A stretch of 64,000 nucleotides of DNA from VRUE01 sp963840565. GTDB taxonomy: Bacteria; Actinomycetota; Thermoleophilia; Solirubrobacterales; 70-9. Under the pieces are notes generated by a model. The model had not been told where the DNA came from, did no database searches, and saw nothing but the letters and a program-made list of their open reading frames with translations. Location: contig CAWIZH010000003.1 in assembly GCA_963840565.1 (NCBI GenBank), positions 124,001-188,000 on the forward strand, in the 5' to 3' direction. Below, piece by piece: positions 42,261 through 51,482 of this stretch. Position numbers and translations under genes: made by a program. Positions within the stretch are counted from its first letter, which is position 1. Every line of letters starts with the position of its first letter.

Positions 42261-43132
42261 GAGCCGCGCAGGACTTCGACGGCGATCTTGGCCGTCTCAG
42301 TAGGGCTTTCGCCGACCCGCACGCCCTTAGCTTCGAGCGCGTCCTTCTTCGCCTGCGCCGTGCCCGAGGAGCCGGAGATGATCGCCCCGGCGTGGCCCAT
42401 CTGCTTGCCGGGAGGCGCGGTGAAGCCGGCGATGTAGGCGACGACTGGCTTGGAGATCTCGCTGGCGATGAACTCGGCCGCCCGCTCCTCGGCGTCGCCG
42501 CCGATCTCGCCGACCATCACGATCAGCTCGGTCTCGGGGTCGGCCTCATACAGCGTCAGGATGTCGATGAAGTCGGAGCCGATGATCGGGTCGCCGCCGA
42601 TGCCGACGATCGAAGAGTTGCCCTCGCCCGCCTGCTTCAGCTCGTTGCCGATCTGGTAGGTCAGCGTGCCCGACTTGGAGACGACGCCGATCTTGCCCGG
42701 GTCGAAGAACTGGGCGGGAATGATGCCGACGTTGGCCTTGCCCGGCGAGAGCACGCCGGGGCAGTTCGGGCCCATCAGCCGCACCCCGGCCTCCTTCGCC
42801 TTCCAATAGGTCTTCAGCATGTCGAGCACCGGGATCCCCTCGGTGATCGCGATCACCGTGTGCACCCCCGACTCGATCGCCTCGTCGATCGCCGGCGCGG
42901 CGAAGCGCGCCGGCACGAAGATCATCGAGGTGTTGGCGCCGGCCTGCTCTACAGATTCCTTGATCGTGTCGAAGACGGGGACGCCCTCGACGTCCTGCCC
43001 GCCCTTGCCCGGCGTGACGCCCGCGACCAGGTCGGTGCCATAAGCGCGGTTGCGCAGGCCGTGGAAGGAGCCCTCGCGGCCGGTCAGGCCGGAGACGACC
43101 AGCTTGGTCTCGTTGTCGACGACGATCGACAT
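42257..43132 (-). CDS. sucD: Succinyl-CoA ligase, alpha subunit
   Basis: A 291-residue alpha subunit. It has a CoA-binding Rossmann domain (TKLVVSGLTGREGSFHG) and the ligase domain ending in GHAGAIISG, where His247 is the phosphorylated residue. It couples succinyl-CoA cleavage to nucleoside triphosphate formation in the citric acid cycle. Its ATG overlaps the sucC stop (TGATG). Confidence 0.97.
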   Translation of the reverse strand: MSIVVDNETKLVVSGLTGREGSFHGLRNRAYGTDLVAGVTPGKGGQDVEGVPVFDTIKESVEQAGANTSMIFVPARFAAPAIDEAIESGVHTVIAITEGIPVLDMLKTYWKAKEAGVRLMGPNCPGVLSPGKANVGIIPAQFFDPGKIGVVSKSGTLTYQIGNELKQAGEGNSSIVGIGGDPIIGSDFIDILTLYEADPETELIVMVGEIGGDAEERAAEFIASEISKPVVAYIAGFTAPPGKQMGHAGAIISGSSGTAQAKKDALEAKGVRVGESPTETAKIAVEVLRGS

Positions 43133-44295
43133 CAGGCGCTCGCCCCCGCCAGCTCGACGACCCGCTTGGCGGCGCCGAGCATCGTCGTCTCCTGCGTCAA
43201 ATTGGGCAAATTGGCCTCGGCGAGAATCGCCAGGCCCTGCTCAGAGTTGGTGCCATCGAGGCGCACGACCAGCGGCAGCTTCAGGTCCATCTGCCGCGAG
43301 GCGGTGACGATCCCGTTGGCGATCTCGTCGCAGCGGGTGATGCCGCCGAAAATGTTGAAGAGGATCGCCGTGACCTTCTGATCGGAGGTGATCACGGTCA
43401 GCGCGTCGACGATCGCCTCGGCCTTGGAGCCACCGCCGGCGTCGAGGAAGTTGGCCGGGGCGCCGCCCGCCTGGGCGACGACGTCCAGTGTCGACATGCA
43501 GAGACCGGCGCCGTTGGCGAGGATGCCGACGTTGCCGTCGAGCTTGACGTAGGTGAGGCCCTTCTCCTTCGCCATCGCCTCCTGCGGATCCTCGGCGGTG
43601 TCGGCGATCTCGGCCAGGTCCTGGTGGCGGAAGAGGGCGTTGCCGTCGATCGTGACCTTGGCGTCGAGCGCAACGACCTCGCGGTCGTTGGTGACGATCA
43701 GCGGGTTGACCTCGATCAGGTTGGCGTCCTCGGCGCTCGCCACCTCGGCCAGCTTCACGAGGACCTCGGCAGCCTGGTCGCGCACGTCCTCGTCGAGGCC
43801 GGCGGCATCGACGATCGGCCGCGCCGCGGCGGCGTCGAAGGGTCGGGTCGGGTCGATGTGGACCTTGACCAGCGCGTCGGGGTCCTCCGCAGCGACGGCC
43901 TCGATATCCATGCCGCCCTTGGCGGAGACCATCGCCAGCAGCTTCTTCTCGCCACGGTCGAGGATCACCGAGGCGTAGTACTCGGAGGCGATGTCGGAAC
44001 CGCCCTCGATCCAGACCTGGTCGACCCGGAAGGGCCCCTCGCCGTGCGGGCCGACGATGTCCATGCCGAGGATTGCGTCGGCGTAGGTGCGCGCCTCCTC
44101 GACATCCTTGGCGATCTTGATCCCGCCGGCCTTGCCGCGGCCGCCGATCAGCACCTGGGCCTTGATCGCGCAGGGATAGCCGATCCGCTCCGCCGCGGCG
44201 ACCGCGTCGTCGACCGTCGCGGCGACCTCGCCGCTCGGCACGGCGACGCCGTGCTTGGCGAAAAGCTGCTTGCCCTGATACTCGAGGAGGTCCAT
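43132..44295 (-). CDS. sucC: Succinyl-CoA ligase, beta subunit
   Basis: A 387-residue beta subunit with an ATP-grasp domain. MDLLEYQGKQLFAKHG is the canonical start, with KAQVLIGGRGKAGGIK for nucleotide binding, IEVNPLIV for Mg2+ and NIFGGITRCDEIANGI at the CoA-ligase end. ATG 44295 is the family start; the open frame runs further without homology. It forms an operon with sucD. Confidence 0.97.
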   Translation of the reverse strand: MDLLEYQGKQLFAKHGVAVPSGEVAATVDDAVAAAERIGYPCAIKAQVLIGGRGKAGGIKIAKDVEEARTYADAILGMDIVGPHGEGPFRVDQVWIEGGSDIASEYYASVILDRGEKKLLAMVSAKGGMDIEAVAAEDPDALVKVHIDPTRPFDAAAARPIVDAAGLDEDVRDQAAEVLVKLAEVASAEDANLIEVNPLIVTNDREVVALDAKVTIDGNALFRHQDLAEIADTAEDPQEAMAKEKGLTYVKLDGNVGILANGAGLCMSTLDVVAQAGGAPANFLDAGGGSKAEAIVDALTVITSDQKVTAILFNIFGGITRCDEIANGIVTASRQMDLKLPLVVRLDGTNSEQGLAILAEANLPNLTQETTMLGAAKRVVELAGASA

Positions 44296-44409
44296 GGGTG
44301 GAAGGTGCGCCCTGCGGCGCGGGCGGCAGCCTATCCGACCTTTCGATCCGACCGAGTTCCAGTGGCGCGCCGCCCGGCTTCGAAGCGATTGGCATAATGC
44401 GCCGCCGCT

Positions 44410-45093
44410 ATGCCTCTCCCGAGCCTCAAAACCGTTAAATGGGTCACCACCGACTGTTACGGCACCCTGATCGACTGGGAGAAAGGCATCATCGACGCCT
44501 GCAAGAAAGAGGCGGAGAAAGACGGCTTCAGCTTCGAAGAGGAGCCCTTCCTGGCCCGCTTCATGGAGATCCAGGCCGAAATCATGGCCGGCTCCTACGA
44601 GCTCTACGCCGAGGTGCTGCGTCGCACGATCGTCAAGGTCGCCGGCGAGCTGGGCTGGGAGATCGAGCCCTCGCGGGCCCAGTTCCTGCCCAACAGCGTC
44701 GCCTACTGGCTGCCCTTCCGCGAGTCCAACGCGGCGATGGACCGGCTCGGCAAACGCTACGAGATCGGCATCGTCTCCAACATCGACGACAAACTGCTCG
44801 GCATCTCGCGCCGCCACCTGCGCACCGAACTCGACCTCGTCGTCACCGCCCAGCAGGTGCGCAGCTACAAGCCCGATCCCGTCCACTTCAAAGAGGCGGC
44901 ACGGCGGATCGGCGGCAAGAAAGGCTGGCTGCACATCGGCTGCAACTACACCAACGATGTCGCCCCGCTGCTGAAAATGAACGTGCCGGTGATCTGGGTC
45001 AACCGCCACGGCGAGAAACTCGAAGGCCGCAAGGCGCCAAGCGCCACCGTGAAAACCTTCCGCGACGCCGCCAAAAAGCTCGGCGCGTCCTGA
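44410..45093 (+). CDS. HAD-superfamily hydrolase, haloacid dehalogenase type II-like
   Basis: A 227-residue HAD hydrolase. Motif I is TTDCYGTLIDWE (nucleophile Asp15), the cap region follows, motif II is GIVSNIDD, motif III the Lys in SYKPDPVHF, and motif IV is HIGCNYTNDVAPL. It is closest in style to L-2-haloacid dehalogenases and related phosphatases. Whether it is a dehalogenase or a phosphatase cannot be told. It is divergent from sucCD with a 114 bp gap. Confidence 0.88.
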   Translation: MPLPSLKTVKWVTTDCYGTLIDWEKGIIDACKKEAEKDGFSFEEEPFLARFMEIQAEIMAGSYELYAEVLRRTIVKVAGELGWEIEPSRAQFLPNSVAYWLPFRESNAAMDRLGKRYEIGIVSNIDDKLLGISRRHLRTELDLVVTAQQVRSYKPDPVHFKEAARRIGGKKGWLHIGCNYTNDVAPLLKMNVPVIWVNRHGEKLEGRKAPSATVKTFRDAAKKLGAS

Positions 45094-45169
45094 GCGATCT
45101 CTAGCGTTTCGCAACTTCGGCTGGCGCAGTTGTTTCGACCCTCATAGGTCGCGCCGCCGGCGGCTACCC

Positions 45170-46981
45170 ATGGATCGACTGGAACAAAGCAGGGTTTCTC
45201 GCAGCGCCCGCCTGTCCCTCGCGGCCGGCCTGCTGATGCTGCTCTGCCTGCTCCTCCTCGCCGGCCCCCGCTCCAGCGCCGCGGCCGAAACGGCCGAACG
45301 GCCCAGCTTCGTCGTGATCCAGACCGACGACCAGACCCTCGACGAGCTCTACGCGACCTTTGGCCAGCCGAAGCTGCAGGCGATGCCCAACACGCTCAAC
45401 CTGATCGCCAAACGCGGTGAGACCTTCAACAACTACTACGTCTCCTACCCGCTCTGCTGCCCCTCGCGGGTCAGCCTGCTGACCGGTCGCTACGCCCACA
45501 ACAACGGCGTCAAAGGCAACATCCAGCCAAACGGCGGCTACTTCGGCTTCTCCTTCCGCGCCGCCTACAGCCACAACCTCGCCACCTGGCTGCAGGGCGC
45601 CGGCTACCGCACGATCCACGTCGGCAAGTTCCTCAACGGCTACGGCGACGAACCGTACTCAAACGGCACCGAAGTCCCGCCCGGCTGGAGCGCCTGGCAC
45701 ACGGTGGAGAAGGCCGATACCGAGCACTACTACTACGGCTACTCGCTCAACAACAACGGCCAGATCGAAGGCCCCTACGGCGACTCCGGCAGCTGGGACA
45801 CGCGCGAATACGGCGCCCGCGACGACATCGGCTGCCCCTTCGCCCCGCTCAACGGACAGCCCTGCTTCTACGAGACCGACACGCTGACCAACATCGCCAC
45901 CGCGGAGCTGCAGGGAACCTCGCCGGAACAGCCCTTCTACCTGCAACTCGACTACACGGCTCCGCACGGTGACTTCCGCCACCCGGCCGGGCCCGAGCCG
46001 GCGCCGCGTCACTACGACTGGTTCAAGGGCGCCCCCTTGCCGCACAACCGCTCGGAAGGGTTCGACGAGGGCAACGTCTCCGACAAGCCGCGCTTCATCC
46101 GCGAAGCGCCGTACCTCGGGCTCAGCGACATCCACACCTACCGCGTCTACTACGACAAGGCGCTCGAGTCGCTGCGTTCGATCGACGACGGGGTCAAGCA
46201 GCTGGTCGACACGCTCGGTTCCCAGCATCGCCTGCGCAACACCTACATCATCTTCACCTCCGACAACGGCTTCTTCTACGGCGAGCACCGCCTGATCGGC
46301 GGCAAGTTCCTCGCCTACGAGCCCTCGACCCACCTCCCCTTCCTGATCCGCGGGCCGCACATCCGCGCCGGCACCGAATCGAACGAGATCGTGGGCAACA
46401 TCGACATCGCCCCGACCGTGCTCGAACTGGCCGGGGTCGAACCCGACAAGAGCGTCGACGGGCGCTCGATGACGCCGTTCCTGCAGGACCCAGACCTGAC
46501 CACCCTGCGCCCGTACCTCTTCGAGTCCTTCGTCGAGAGCTCCGACGTGGTCGAAGCCGGCGCGATCGCCGAACCGGGCGACCAGAGCAGCTCGACGACA
46601 GCCCGGGCACGGCGCAGCGCCGGCGCCACCGCCTCGATCCTGGCGCCGCCCAAGGACTACGAGGGGCTGCGCCTCGGTCCCTACAAGTACATCGCCTGGC
46701 CCGACGGGGAGAAGGAGCTCTACGACCTCGAAAAGGACCCCTACGAGCTCAACAACATCGTCCGCATCCCCAACTACTTCCCGGTCCGCAACTTCCTCCA
46801 CCGCGAACTGCTCAACCGGCTCGAGGACTGCGTCGGGCGGGTCTGCCGCGAAGAAGCCGCGGAAATCCCGCTTACCCGCAAGGAACGCCAGGAGGCGATC
46901 CGCATCCGCGAAAAGGAACGCAGGGAAAAACGCCAGAAGCACAAGCCGTCGCAGAAAAAGCAGCTGCAGCGGCACAGGTAG
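45170..46981 (+). CDS. Secreted type I sulfatase
   Basis: A 603-residue sulfatase with an N-terminal signal segment (SLAAGLLMLLCLLLLAG). The active-site motif CCPSR at residues 96-100 gives C-x-P-S-R, so Cys96 should be converted to formylglycine. Metal ligands lie in VVIQTDDQT and FTSDNGFFYGEHRL. A highly basic C-terminal tail of about 35 residues is unusual and may bind the wall or polyanions. It resembles arylsulfatase/N-acetylglucosamine-6-sulfatase types. The converting enzyme (FGE) is not in the window. The stop is inside a 24 bp repeat arm. Confidence 0.9.
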   Translation: MDRLEQSRVSRSARLSLAAGLLMLLCLLLLAGPRSSAAAETAERPSFVVIQTDDQTLDELYATFGQPKLQAMPNTLNLIAKRGETFNNYYVSYPLCCPSRVSLLTGRYAHNNGVKGNIQPNGGYFGFSFRAAYSHNLATWLQGAGYRTIHVGKFLNGYGDEPYSNGTEVPPGWSAWHTVEKADTEHYYYGYSLNNNGQIEGPYGDSGSWDTREYGARDDIGCPFAPLNGQPCFYETDTLTNIATAELQGTSPEQPFYLQLDYTAPHGDFRHPAGPEPAPRHYDWFKGAPLPHNRSEGFDEGNVSDKPRFIREAPYLGLSDIHTYRVYYDKALESLRSIDDGVKQLVDTLGSQHRLRNTYIIFTSDNGFFYGEHRLIGGKFLAYEPSTHLPFLIRGPHIRAGTESNEIVGNIDIAPTVLELAGVEPDKSVDGRSMTPFLQDPDLTTLRPYLFESFVESSDVVEAGAIAEPGDQSSSTTARARRSAGATASILAPPKDYEGLRLGPYKYIAWPDGEKELYDLEKDPYELNNIVRIPNYFPVRNFLHRELLNRLEDCVGRVCREEAAEIPLTRKERQEAIRIREKERREKRQKHKPSQKKQLQRHR

Positions 46982-47087
46982 CCGTCGGGGTCGCTCCCCG
47001 CTCAACTTTTTCGGTGGTACCGCAGCGGCTGGCAGAGATTGAATCGCCGAAAAAGTACAAGCCGCGGGGAGCGACCCCGACGGCTAC
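46978..47087. terminator. Long inverted repeat with both stop codons in its arms (type A element)
   Basis: Arms 46978-47001 and 47064-47087 are perfect 24 bp inverted repeats. Inside, ACTTTTTCGG (47005-47014) pairs with CCGAAAAAGT (47047-47056). The TAG stops of the sulfatase and of the convergent carboxylase gene are mirror images within the arms. The internal cores match those at 15801-15913, read on the other strand. Confidence 0.7.
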
Positions 47088-48844
47088 TCGATTACTGCTA
47101 GGACGTCGCCGGAGGAAACAGCAGCGCCCTCCGTGACGTTGAGAGAGGTGACTTTTCCGGCGCGGTGGGCGACGATCTCGTTCTCCATCTTCATCGCCTC
47201 GATCACGCAGATCAGGTCGCCCTCGGCGACCTCGGCGCCTTTCTCGACCGCGACTTTGAAGACGGTGCCCTGCAGCGGCGAGGGCAACGACTCGCTCGAG
47301 GCGCCACCGCCGCCACCGGCCTTGCGCTCGCGTTTGGGCGGCCGCTTGCCGCCCGCGGCGGGCGCCGCACCACCGGCGATCGCCTCGCCGATCACCTTGA
47401 CGTCGAAGAGCTTGCCGGAGACCTCAACCTTGTAGTCGCGGGCGACGACCTCGGCGCCCTCCTCGACCTCCGGCGCCTCGACCTGCTCCGGCGCCGTGGC
47501 CTTCAGCCAGTCCCGGTCCTCCATCAGGTCGCGGCAGGTCTCGCCCTTGGCCCACTGCTCGGTGGCGAGGATCGCTTCATGGAACGGGATCAGCGTGGTC
47601 AGGCCGCCGGAGTCGTATTCGCCGAGCGCCCGCAGCATCCGCCGCGTCGCCTTCTCGCGATCGACGTCCCAGACGATCAGCTTGGCCACCATCGGGTCGT
47701 ACATCGGCGTCACCTCGGAGCCGCCTTCGACCCCGGAATCAACCCGCACGCCGGGCCCCGACGGCTCGCGGTAGGAGTCGCCGATCGGGCCGGGCGCGGG
47801 GGCGAATTTCTTGTGCGCCGCCTCGGCGTTGATCCGGCACTCAATCGACCAGCCGCGCAGCTCGACGTCCTCCTGGGCGATCGAGAGCGGCTCCCCGGCC
47901 GCGACCAGGATCTGCTCGCGGACGATGTCGACGCCGCTGATCATCTCGGTCACGCAGTGCTCGACCTGCACCCGCGTGTTCATCTCGAGGAAGAAGTACT
48001 CGTCGCCGACCTGCATGCCCTCGATCGTGCCGGCACCGCGGTAGCCGACCGCCGCCGCCGCGTCGGTGGCGATCTTGCCGATCCGCTCGCGCATCTCCTC
48101 GTCGACGTGCGGGCCCGGCGCCTCCTCGATCACCTTCTGATGACGGCGCTGGATCGAGCAGTCGCGCTCGCCGAGGTGGATCACGTTGCCGTGCGAGTCG
48201 GCGAGGACCTGGACCTCGACGTGGCGCGGGTCCTCCAGATAGCGCTCGACGTAGACGCGGTCGTCGGAGAAGAACTTCTCGCCTTCGCGGCCCGAGCCCT
48301 CGAAGGCCTCCTCGAGGTCGTCGGGGGTCATCGCGACGCGGAAGCCCTTGCCGCCGCCGCCGCCGGCGGCCTTGCAGGCGACCGGGTAGCCGGCTTCGTC
48401 GGCCTGGCGCCTGGCCTCCTCGAGGTCTTTGGCGACCTCGGTCGAGCCGGGGACGATCGGCACCCCGGCCTGCTCCATGATCTCGCGCGCCTTCGTCTTC
48501 GACCCCATCGCTTCGATCGCCTCCGGCGGTGGGCCGATCCAGGTGATGCCGGCCTCGGCGCAGGCGCGAGCCATCTCGGCGTTCTCGGCGAGGAAGCCGT
48601 AGCCGGGATGAATGCCTTCCGCCCCCGCCTCCTTGGCCGTCTCGATGATCTTGGCGATGTTGAGGTAGCTCTCAGCCGGCACCGCGGGGCCGATCAGGAA
48701 GGCCTCGTCGGCCTCGCGCACGTGCGGCGCATCGCGATCGATCTCCGAGTAGACGGCGACCGAGCCGATGCCCATCTCCTTCAGGGTGCGGGCGACCCGG
48801 ATCGCGATCTCGCCGCGGTTGGCTATGAGGACCTTCTGAAACAC
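47084..48844 (-). CDS. Acyl-CoA carboxylase alpha subunit (biotin carboxylase + BCCP)
   Basis: A 586-residue fusion of the biotin carboxylase and biotin carrier domains, as in actinobacterial AccA. The start FQKVLIANRGEIAIRVARTLKEMG, the ATP-grasp KAAGGGGGKGFRV, the EMNTRVQVEH catalytic segment and the C-terminal EAMKMEN biotinylation site (Lys about 552) are all present. It carboxylates biotin for an acetyl/propionyl-CoA carboxylase; no beta subunit is in the window. A small epsilon-like protein occurs at 56561-56755. Confidence 0.96.
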   Translation of the reverse strand: MFQKVLIANRGEIAIRVARTLKEMGIGSVAVYSEIDRDAPHVREADEAFLIGPAVPAESYLNIAKIIETAKEAGAEGIHPGYGFLAENAEMARACAEAGITWIGPPPEAIEAMGSKTKAREIMEQAGVPIVPGSTEVAKDLEEARRQADEAGYPVACKAAGGGGGKGFRVAMTPDDLEEAFEGSGREGEKFFSDDRVYVERYLEDPRHVEVQVLADSHGNVIHLGERDCSIQRRHQKVIEEAPGPHVDEEMRERIGKIATDAAAAVGYRGAGTIEGMQVGDEYFFLEMNTRVQVEHCVTEMISGVDIVREQILVAAGEPLSIAQEDVELRGWSIECRINAEAAHKKFAPAPGPIGDSYREPSGPGVRVDSGVEGGSEVTPMYDPMVAKLIVWDVDREKATRRMLRALGEYDSGGLTTLIPFHEAILATEQWAKGETCRDLMEDRDWLKATAPEQVEAPEVEEGAEVVARDYKVEVSGKLFDVKVIGEAIAGGAAPAAGGKRPPKRERKAGGGGGASSESLPSPLQGTVFKVAVEKGAEVAEGDLICVIEAMKMENEIVAHRAGKVTSLNVTEGAAVSSGDVLAVIE

Positions 48845-48909
48845 GGGGGCGGCAGTCTATTTATGCGGGCGGCGGTCGGTCGCCAAGCCCGTCGACGCGC
48901 CAAGCCCAT

Positions 48910-49890
48910 TCAAATAACCAAAAACCGCATCCTCTCTGAGGGGGTGACCTCATCGAGCAAGGCGTAGATCAGGTCTCCGTAGCGCGACGCGCGATCTAGC
49001 GCCTCCGTTCGACTTTGAGGCTCGGCAAACTCAATCAGGAGGAGATCCTCATCGCTCTGCACCTGATCTAGGAATTCGCCGTACAGGACAGCGAGCTGGT
49101 CAACCAAGCTGGCTGCGATCTTGCCGCTCTCGCGTAGCCGATCGAACCGCTCAGCCGGTGTGATGCGACACAAATCGAAGACCTGATCTGGCTTGACAGG
49201 CGCCGGCATGGCACTGAGATTGGCGACCATCGAAAAGCACGTGGCCAGACGGCTGACCTTGAGCTTGTAGTTCTTGAGCGCGCTGTCGGCCTTTTTGTGC
49301 CGAAGCTCCTCTTCGGTCAACGGCACCGCCAGATTGAGCCGATGGTGCTCATAGTTGAGCGTCAGAGTGCGCCAGAAGCGAAGGATGTCGTTGACCAAGA
49401 AGGTGGGAAGGAAGCTGTTGGCGTGGTCTGTGAAATCTCGGTAGTAGAAACCGATGATGCGCTCCAAGAGCCTCGTGTACACGGCCTCATCGTGCAGCGG
49501 CTGGCTCTCCAGCAGAAGCAGCATTCGCGCCGTGAACGCATTGAGTGAGTCGTCGTTTGGGCTCCCCAGCACCCGCTCCATTTCGCTCACGTACTGCACC
49601 TCGAGGTACATGCCGTCCTTCGAGAACGGCGGAAAGCCCATCCCTTGAGCGATCTCGATCAAACGCGCTGATAGCCGTACGAAACTCGTCCACGGGAAGC
49701 GTTCGGTCTTGTCGGCGCTGTCGTAGAGGAAGAACGGGTCAATATCCGATCCCGACCATGCCTCAAGGCGCCCAAACGAGCCGGTCACGTAAACGCACAG
49801 CGGATGCCCGTCCAACAACGGGCCCGCATCGAGTTGCTCACTGAGTTCGCGCAGTCGCCTCAGCGAGTAATCTCGGGGGGACTCATCCAC
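48910..49890 (-). CDS. Nucleotidyltransferase-fold protein of unknown role
   Basis: A 326-residue protein with a polymerase-beta-like nucleotidyltransferase motif. GSFGRLEAWSGSDIDPF (residues 37-53) supplies G-S and D49-x-D51. The rest is mostly helical (FYYRDFTDHANSFLPTFLVNDILRFWRTLTLNYEHHR), as in DUF294/GlnD-like or minimal nucleotidyltransferase-HEPN arrangements. It faces away from a DEDDh exonuclease gene with 60 bp between the starts. Codon use is less GC-biased here than in neighbours, suggesting acquisition. Target (protein, nucleotide or tRNA) unknown. Confidence 0.7.
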   Translation of the reverse strand: MDESPRDYSLRRLRELSEQLDAGPLLDGHPLCVYVTGSFGRLEAWSGSDIDPFFLYDSADKTERFPWTSFVRLSARLIEIAQGMGFPPFSKDGMYLEVQYVSEMERVLGSPNDDSLNAFTARMLLLLESQPLHDEAVYTRLLERIIGFYYRDFTDHANSFLPTFLVNDILRFWRTLTLNYEHHRLNLAVPLTEEELRHKKADSALKNYKLKVSRLATCFSMVANLSAMPAPVKPDQVFDLCRITPAERFDRLRESGKIAASLVDQLAVLYGEFLDQVQSDEDLLLIEFAEPQSRTEALDRASRYGDLIYALLDEVTPSERMRFLVI

Positions 49891-49950
49891 GGGCCGCAGA
49901 ATACGGCTTTAGGCAACTACGTCCGCCACGACCCCGATGATCATCGTGCC

Positions 49951-50625
49951 ATGAATACGCCTGCAATACGCCCCGATCTCTATATATCCGCCGATGTCGA
50001 GACCGACGGATCGGTTCCAGGTCCCTACTCACTTCTTTCCTTCGGCCTGTCTGCCGTCGGCAAATACGACGGGCAGAGCTTTGAGCGCTGGCCGGGTCGA
50101 GAACGAACCTTCTATCGCGAACTGAAGCCGATTTCTCCAGACTTCCAACCAGAAGCGCTCGAGGTCAATGGCCTTGATCGCGATCAGCTTCTCGAGACGG
50201 GACACGACCCAGCCGAGGCAATGACCGAAGCGGCCGAGTGGGTCAGGTCGATGTGCCCGGAGTGCAGACCGGTCCTAGTCGCGTATCCGGTCGCATTTGA
50301 TTGGGCCTTCCTCTACTGGTATTTCGAGCGCTTTGCGCCCGAGGGCTCTCCCTTTGGGCACTCGTCGTGCCTCGACATCCGCACCCTTTACCAGGCTGTG
50401 GCCGGTACGGTCTTCGATCGATCCGGCAAGACCGCGATGCCCGACTTCTTGCGCCCGAGTTCCCCGCATACCCATAATGCGCTCGATGACGCGATCGAGC
50501 AAGGGGAGCTGTTTGCGAATCTTCTGGACTGGTCTATGCGTCGACGAGAGAGCGTCGTTCGCCAGGACGAGCCGCAGAACTCCGGGCCATCATGGCTGAC
50601 CCCCCATATCCTGCGGATTGCTTGA
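49951..50625 (+). CDS. DEDDh-type 3'-5' exonuclease-like protein
   Basis: A 224-residue RNase H-fold exonuclease. Exo I is YISADVETDG (Asp15, Glu17), Exo II is in VAYPVAFDWAFLYWYF, and Exo III is HTHNALDDAIEQGEL with the DEDDh His and Asp. It may trim RNA or DNA ends. ATG 49951 was chosen because the conserved strand follows at once; the frame is open further upstream across the divergent promoter. It is paired with the nucleotidyltransferase-fold gene. Confidence 0.8.
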   Translation: MNTPAIRPDLYISADVETDGSVPGPYSLLSFGLSAVGKYDGQSFERWPGRERTFYRELKPISPDFQPEALEVNGLDRDQLLETGHDPAEAMTEAAEWVRSMCPECRPVLVAYPVAFDWAFLYWYFERFAPEGSPFGHSSCLDIRTLYQAVAGTVFDRSGKTAMPDFLRPSSPHTHNALDDAIEQGELFANLLDWSMRRRESVVRQDEPQNSGPSWLTPHILRIA

Positions 50626-50666
50626 CCCGCCGTTCCGAGCTCCCCTAGGCCTGAGAATCCCGCTGC

Positions 50667-51482
50667 GTGCTGATCGAGCTCCAAAGTCATTCGACCGTTT
50701 CCGATGGGCAGCTTGCGCCCGGGGAAGTCGTCGCGCAGGCCTGGGAAGCGGGCGTCACGACGCTGGCCCTGACCGACCACGATGCGATTGCCGGGGTGGC
50801 TGAGGCCGCTGAGGCCGCTCAGGGTCTGGGCGTTGAGCTGGTGCCGGCGATCGAGATGTCCTGCGTGCACGAGTACGCCGAAGACCTCCACGTCTGCGGC
50901 TACTGGGTCGACCTGGAGGCGATCGCGCCGGCCTGCGAGCGGGCGCAGAAGGAGCGGGTCGACCGGGCCGAGGCGATCATCAAGCGCTTGCGGGGCTGGG
51001 GCTTTGAAATCAAACTTGAGGACGCGATCAAAGAGGCCGGTGACGCGCTCTCGATCGGCCGCCCCCACATCGCCAAGGCAGCCGGCGCGACCGGCGACCT
51101 AGGTCCCTTCTTCGAGGAGTACCTGGTGCCAGGAGCCAAGGCCTTCGTCCCTCGCGAGTGGCCCACGGCAGAGCAGGCAATAGCCCTGATCCGAGAGGCA
51201 GGCGGAGCAGCCGTAATCGCCCACCCCTACTGGGACATCAAAGACCCCACTGAGGTAGAGGACCTGATCCGCTCCCTAGGAGCCGACGGCGTAGAGACCT
51301 TCTATCCCTCGCACACCAAGGAGCAAACCAAGCATCTGCTCGACCTCTGCGAGGAGCTGAACCTCACTCCCACAGCCTCGTCGGACTACCACGGCCCGAC
51401 CCACAAGACGTTTTCGAAGTTCGGGGACTACGACACCTACGGCCTCGGTGAGCCTCAAGTCCCTGAGAAGGAGGGGCGGTGA
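50667..51482 (+). CDS. PHP-domain phosphoesterase
   Basis: A 271-residue PHP protein resembling RNase AM/YciV-type 3',5'-nucleoside bisphosphate phosphatases. Metal-binding motifs are ELQSHSTVSDG, LTDHDAIAG, VIAHPYWD and SSDYHG. GTG 50667 starts right at the first motif. Expected activity is phosphate removal from pAp-like or 5'-phosphorylated short nucleotides. Its location beside the sulfate-assimilation genes, where PAPS-related nucleotides arise, is suggestive, although it is convergent with them. The stop is inside a long hairpin. Confidence 0.85.
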   Translation: MLIELQSHSTVSDGQLAPGEVVAQAWEAGVTTLALTDHDAIAGVAEAAEAAQGLGVELVPAIEMSCVHEYAEDLHVCGYWVDLEAIAPACERAQKERVDRAEAIIKRLRGWGFEIKLEDAIKEAGDALSIGRPHIAKAAGATGDLGPFFEEYLVPGAKAFVPREWPTAEQAIALIREAGGAAVIAHPYWDIKDPTEVEDLIRSLGADGVETFYPSHTKEQTKHLLDLCEELNLTPTASSDYHGPTHKTFSKFGDYDTYGLGEPQVPEKEGR

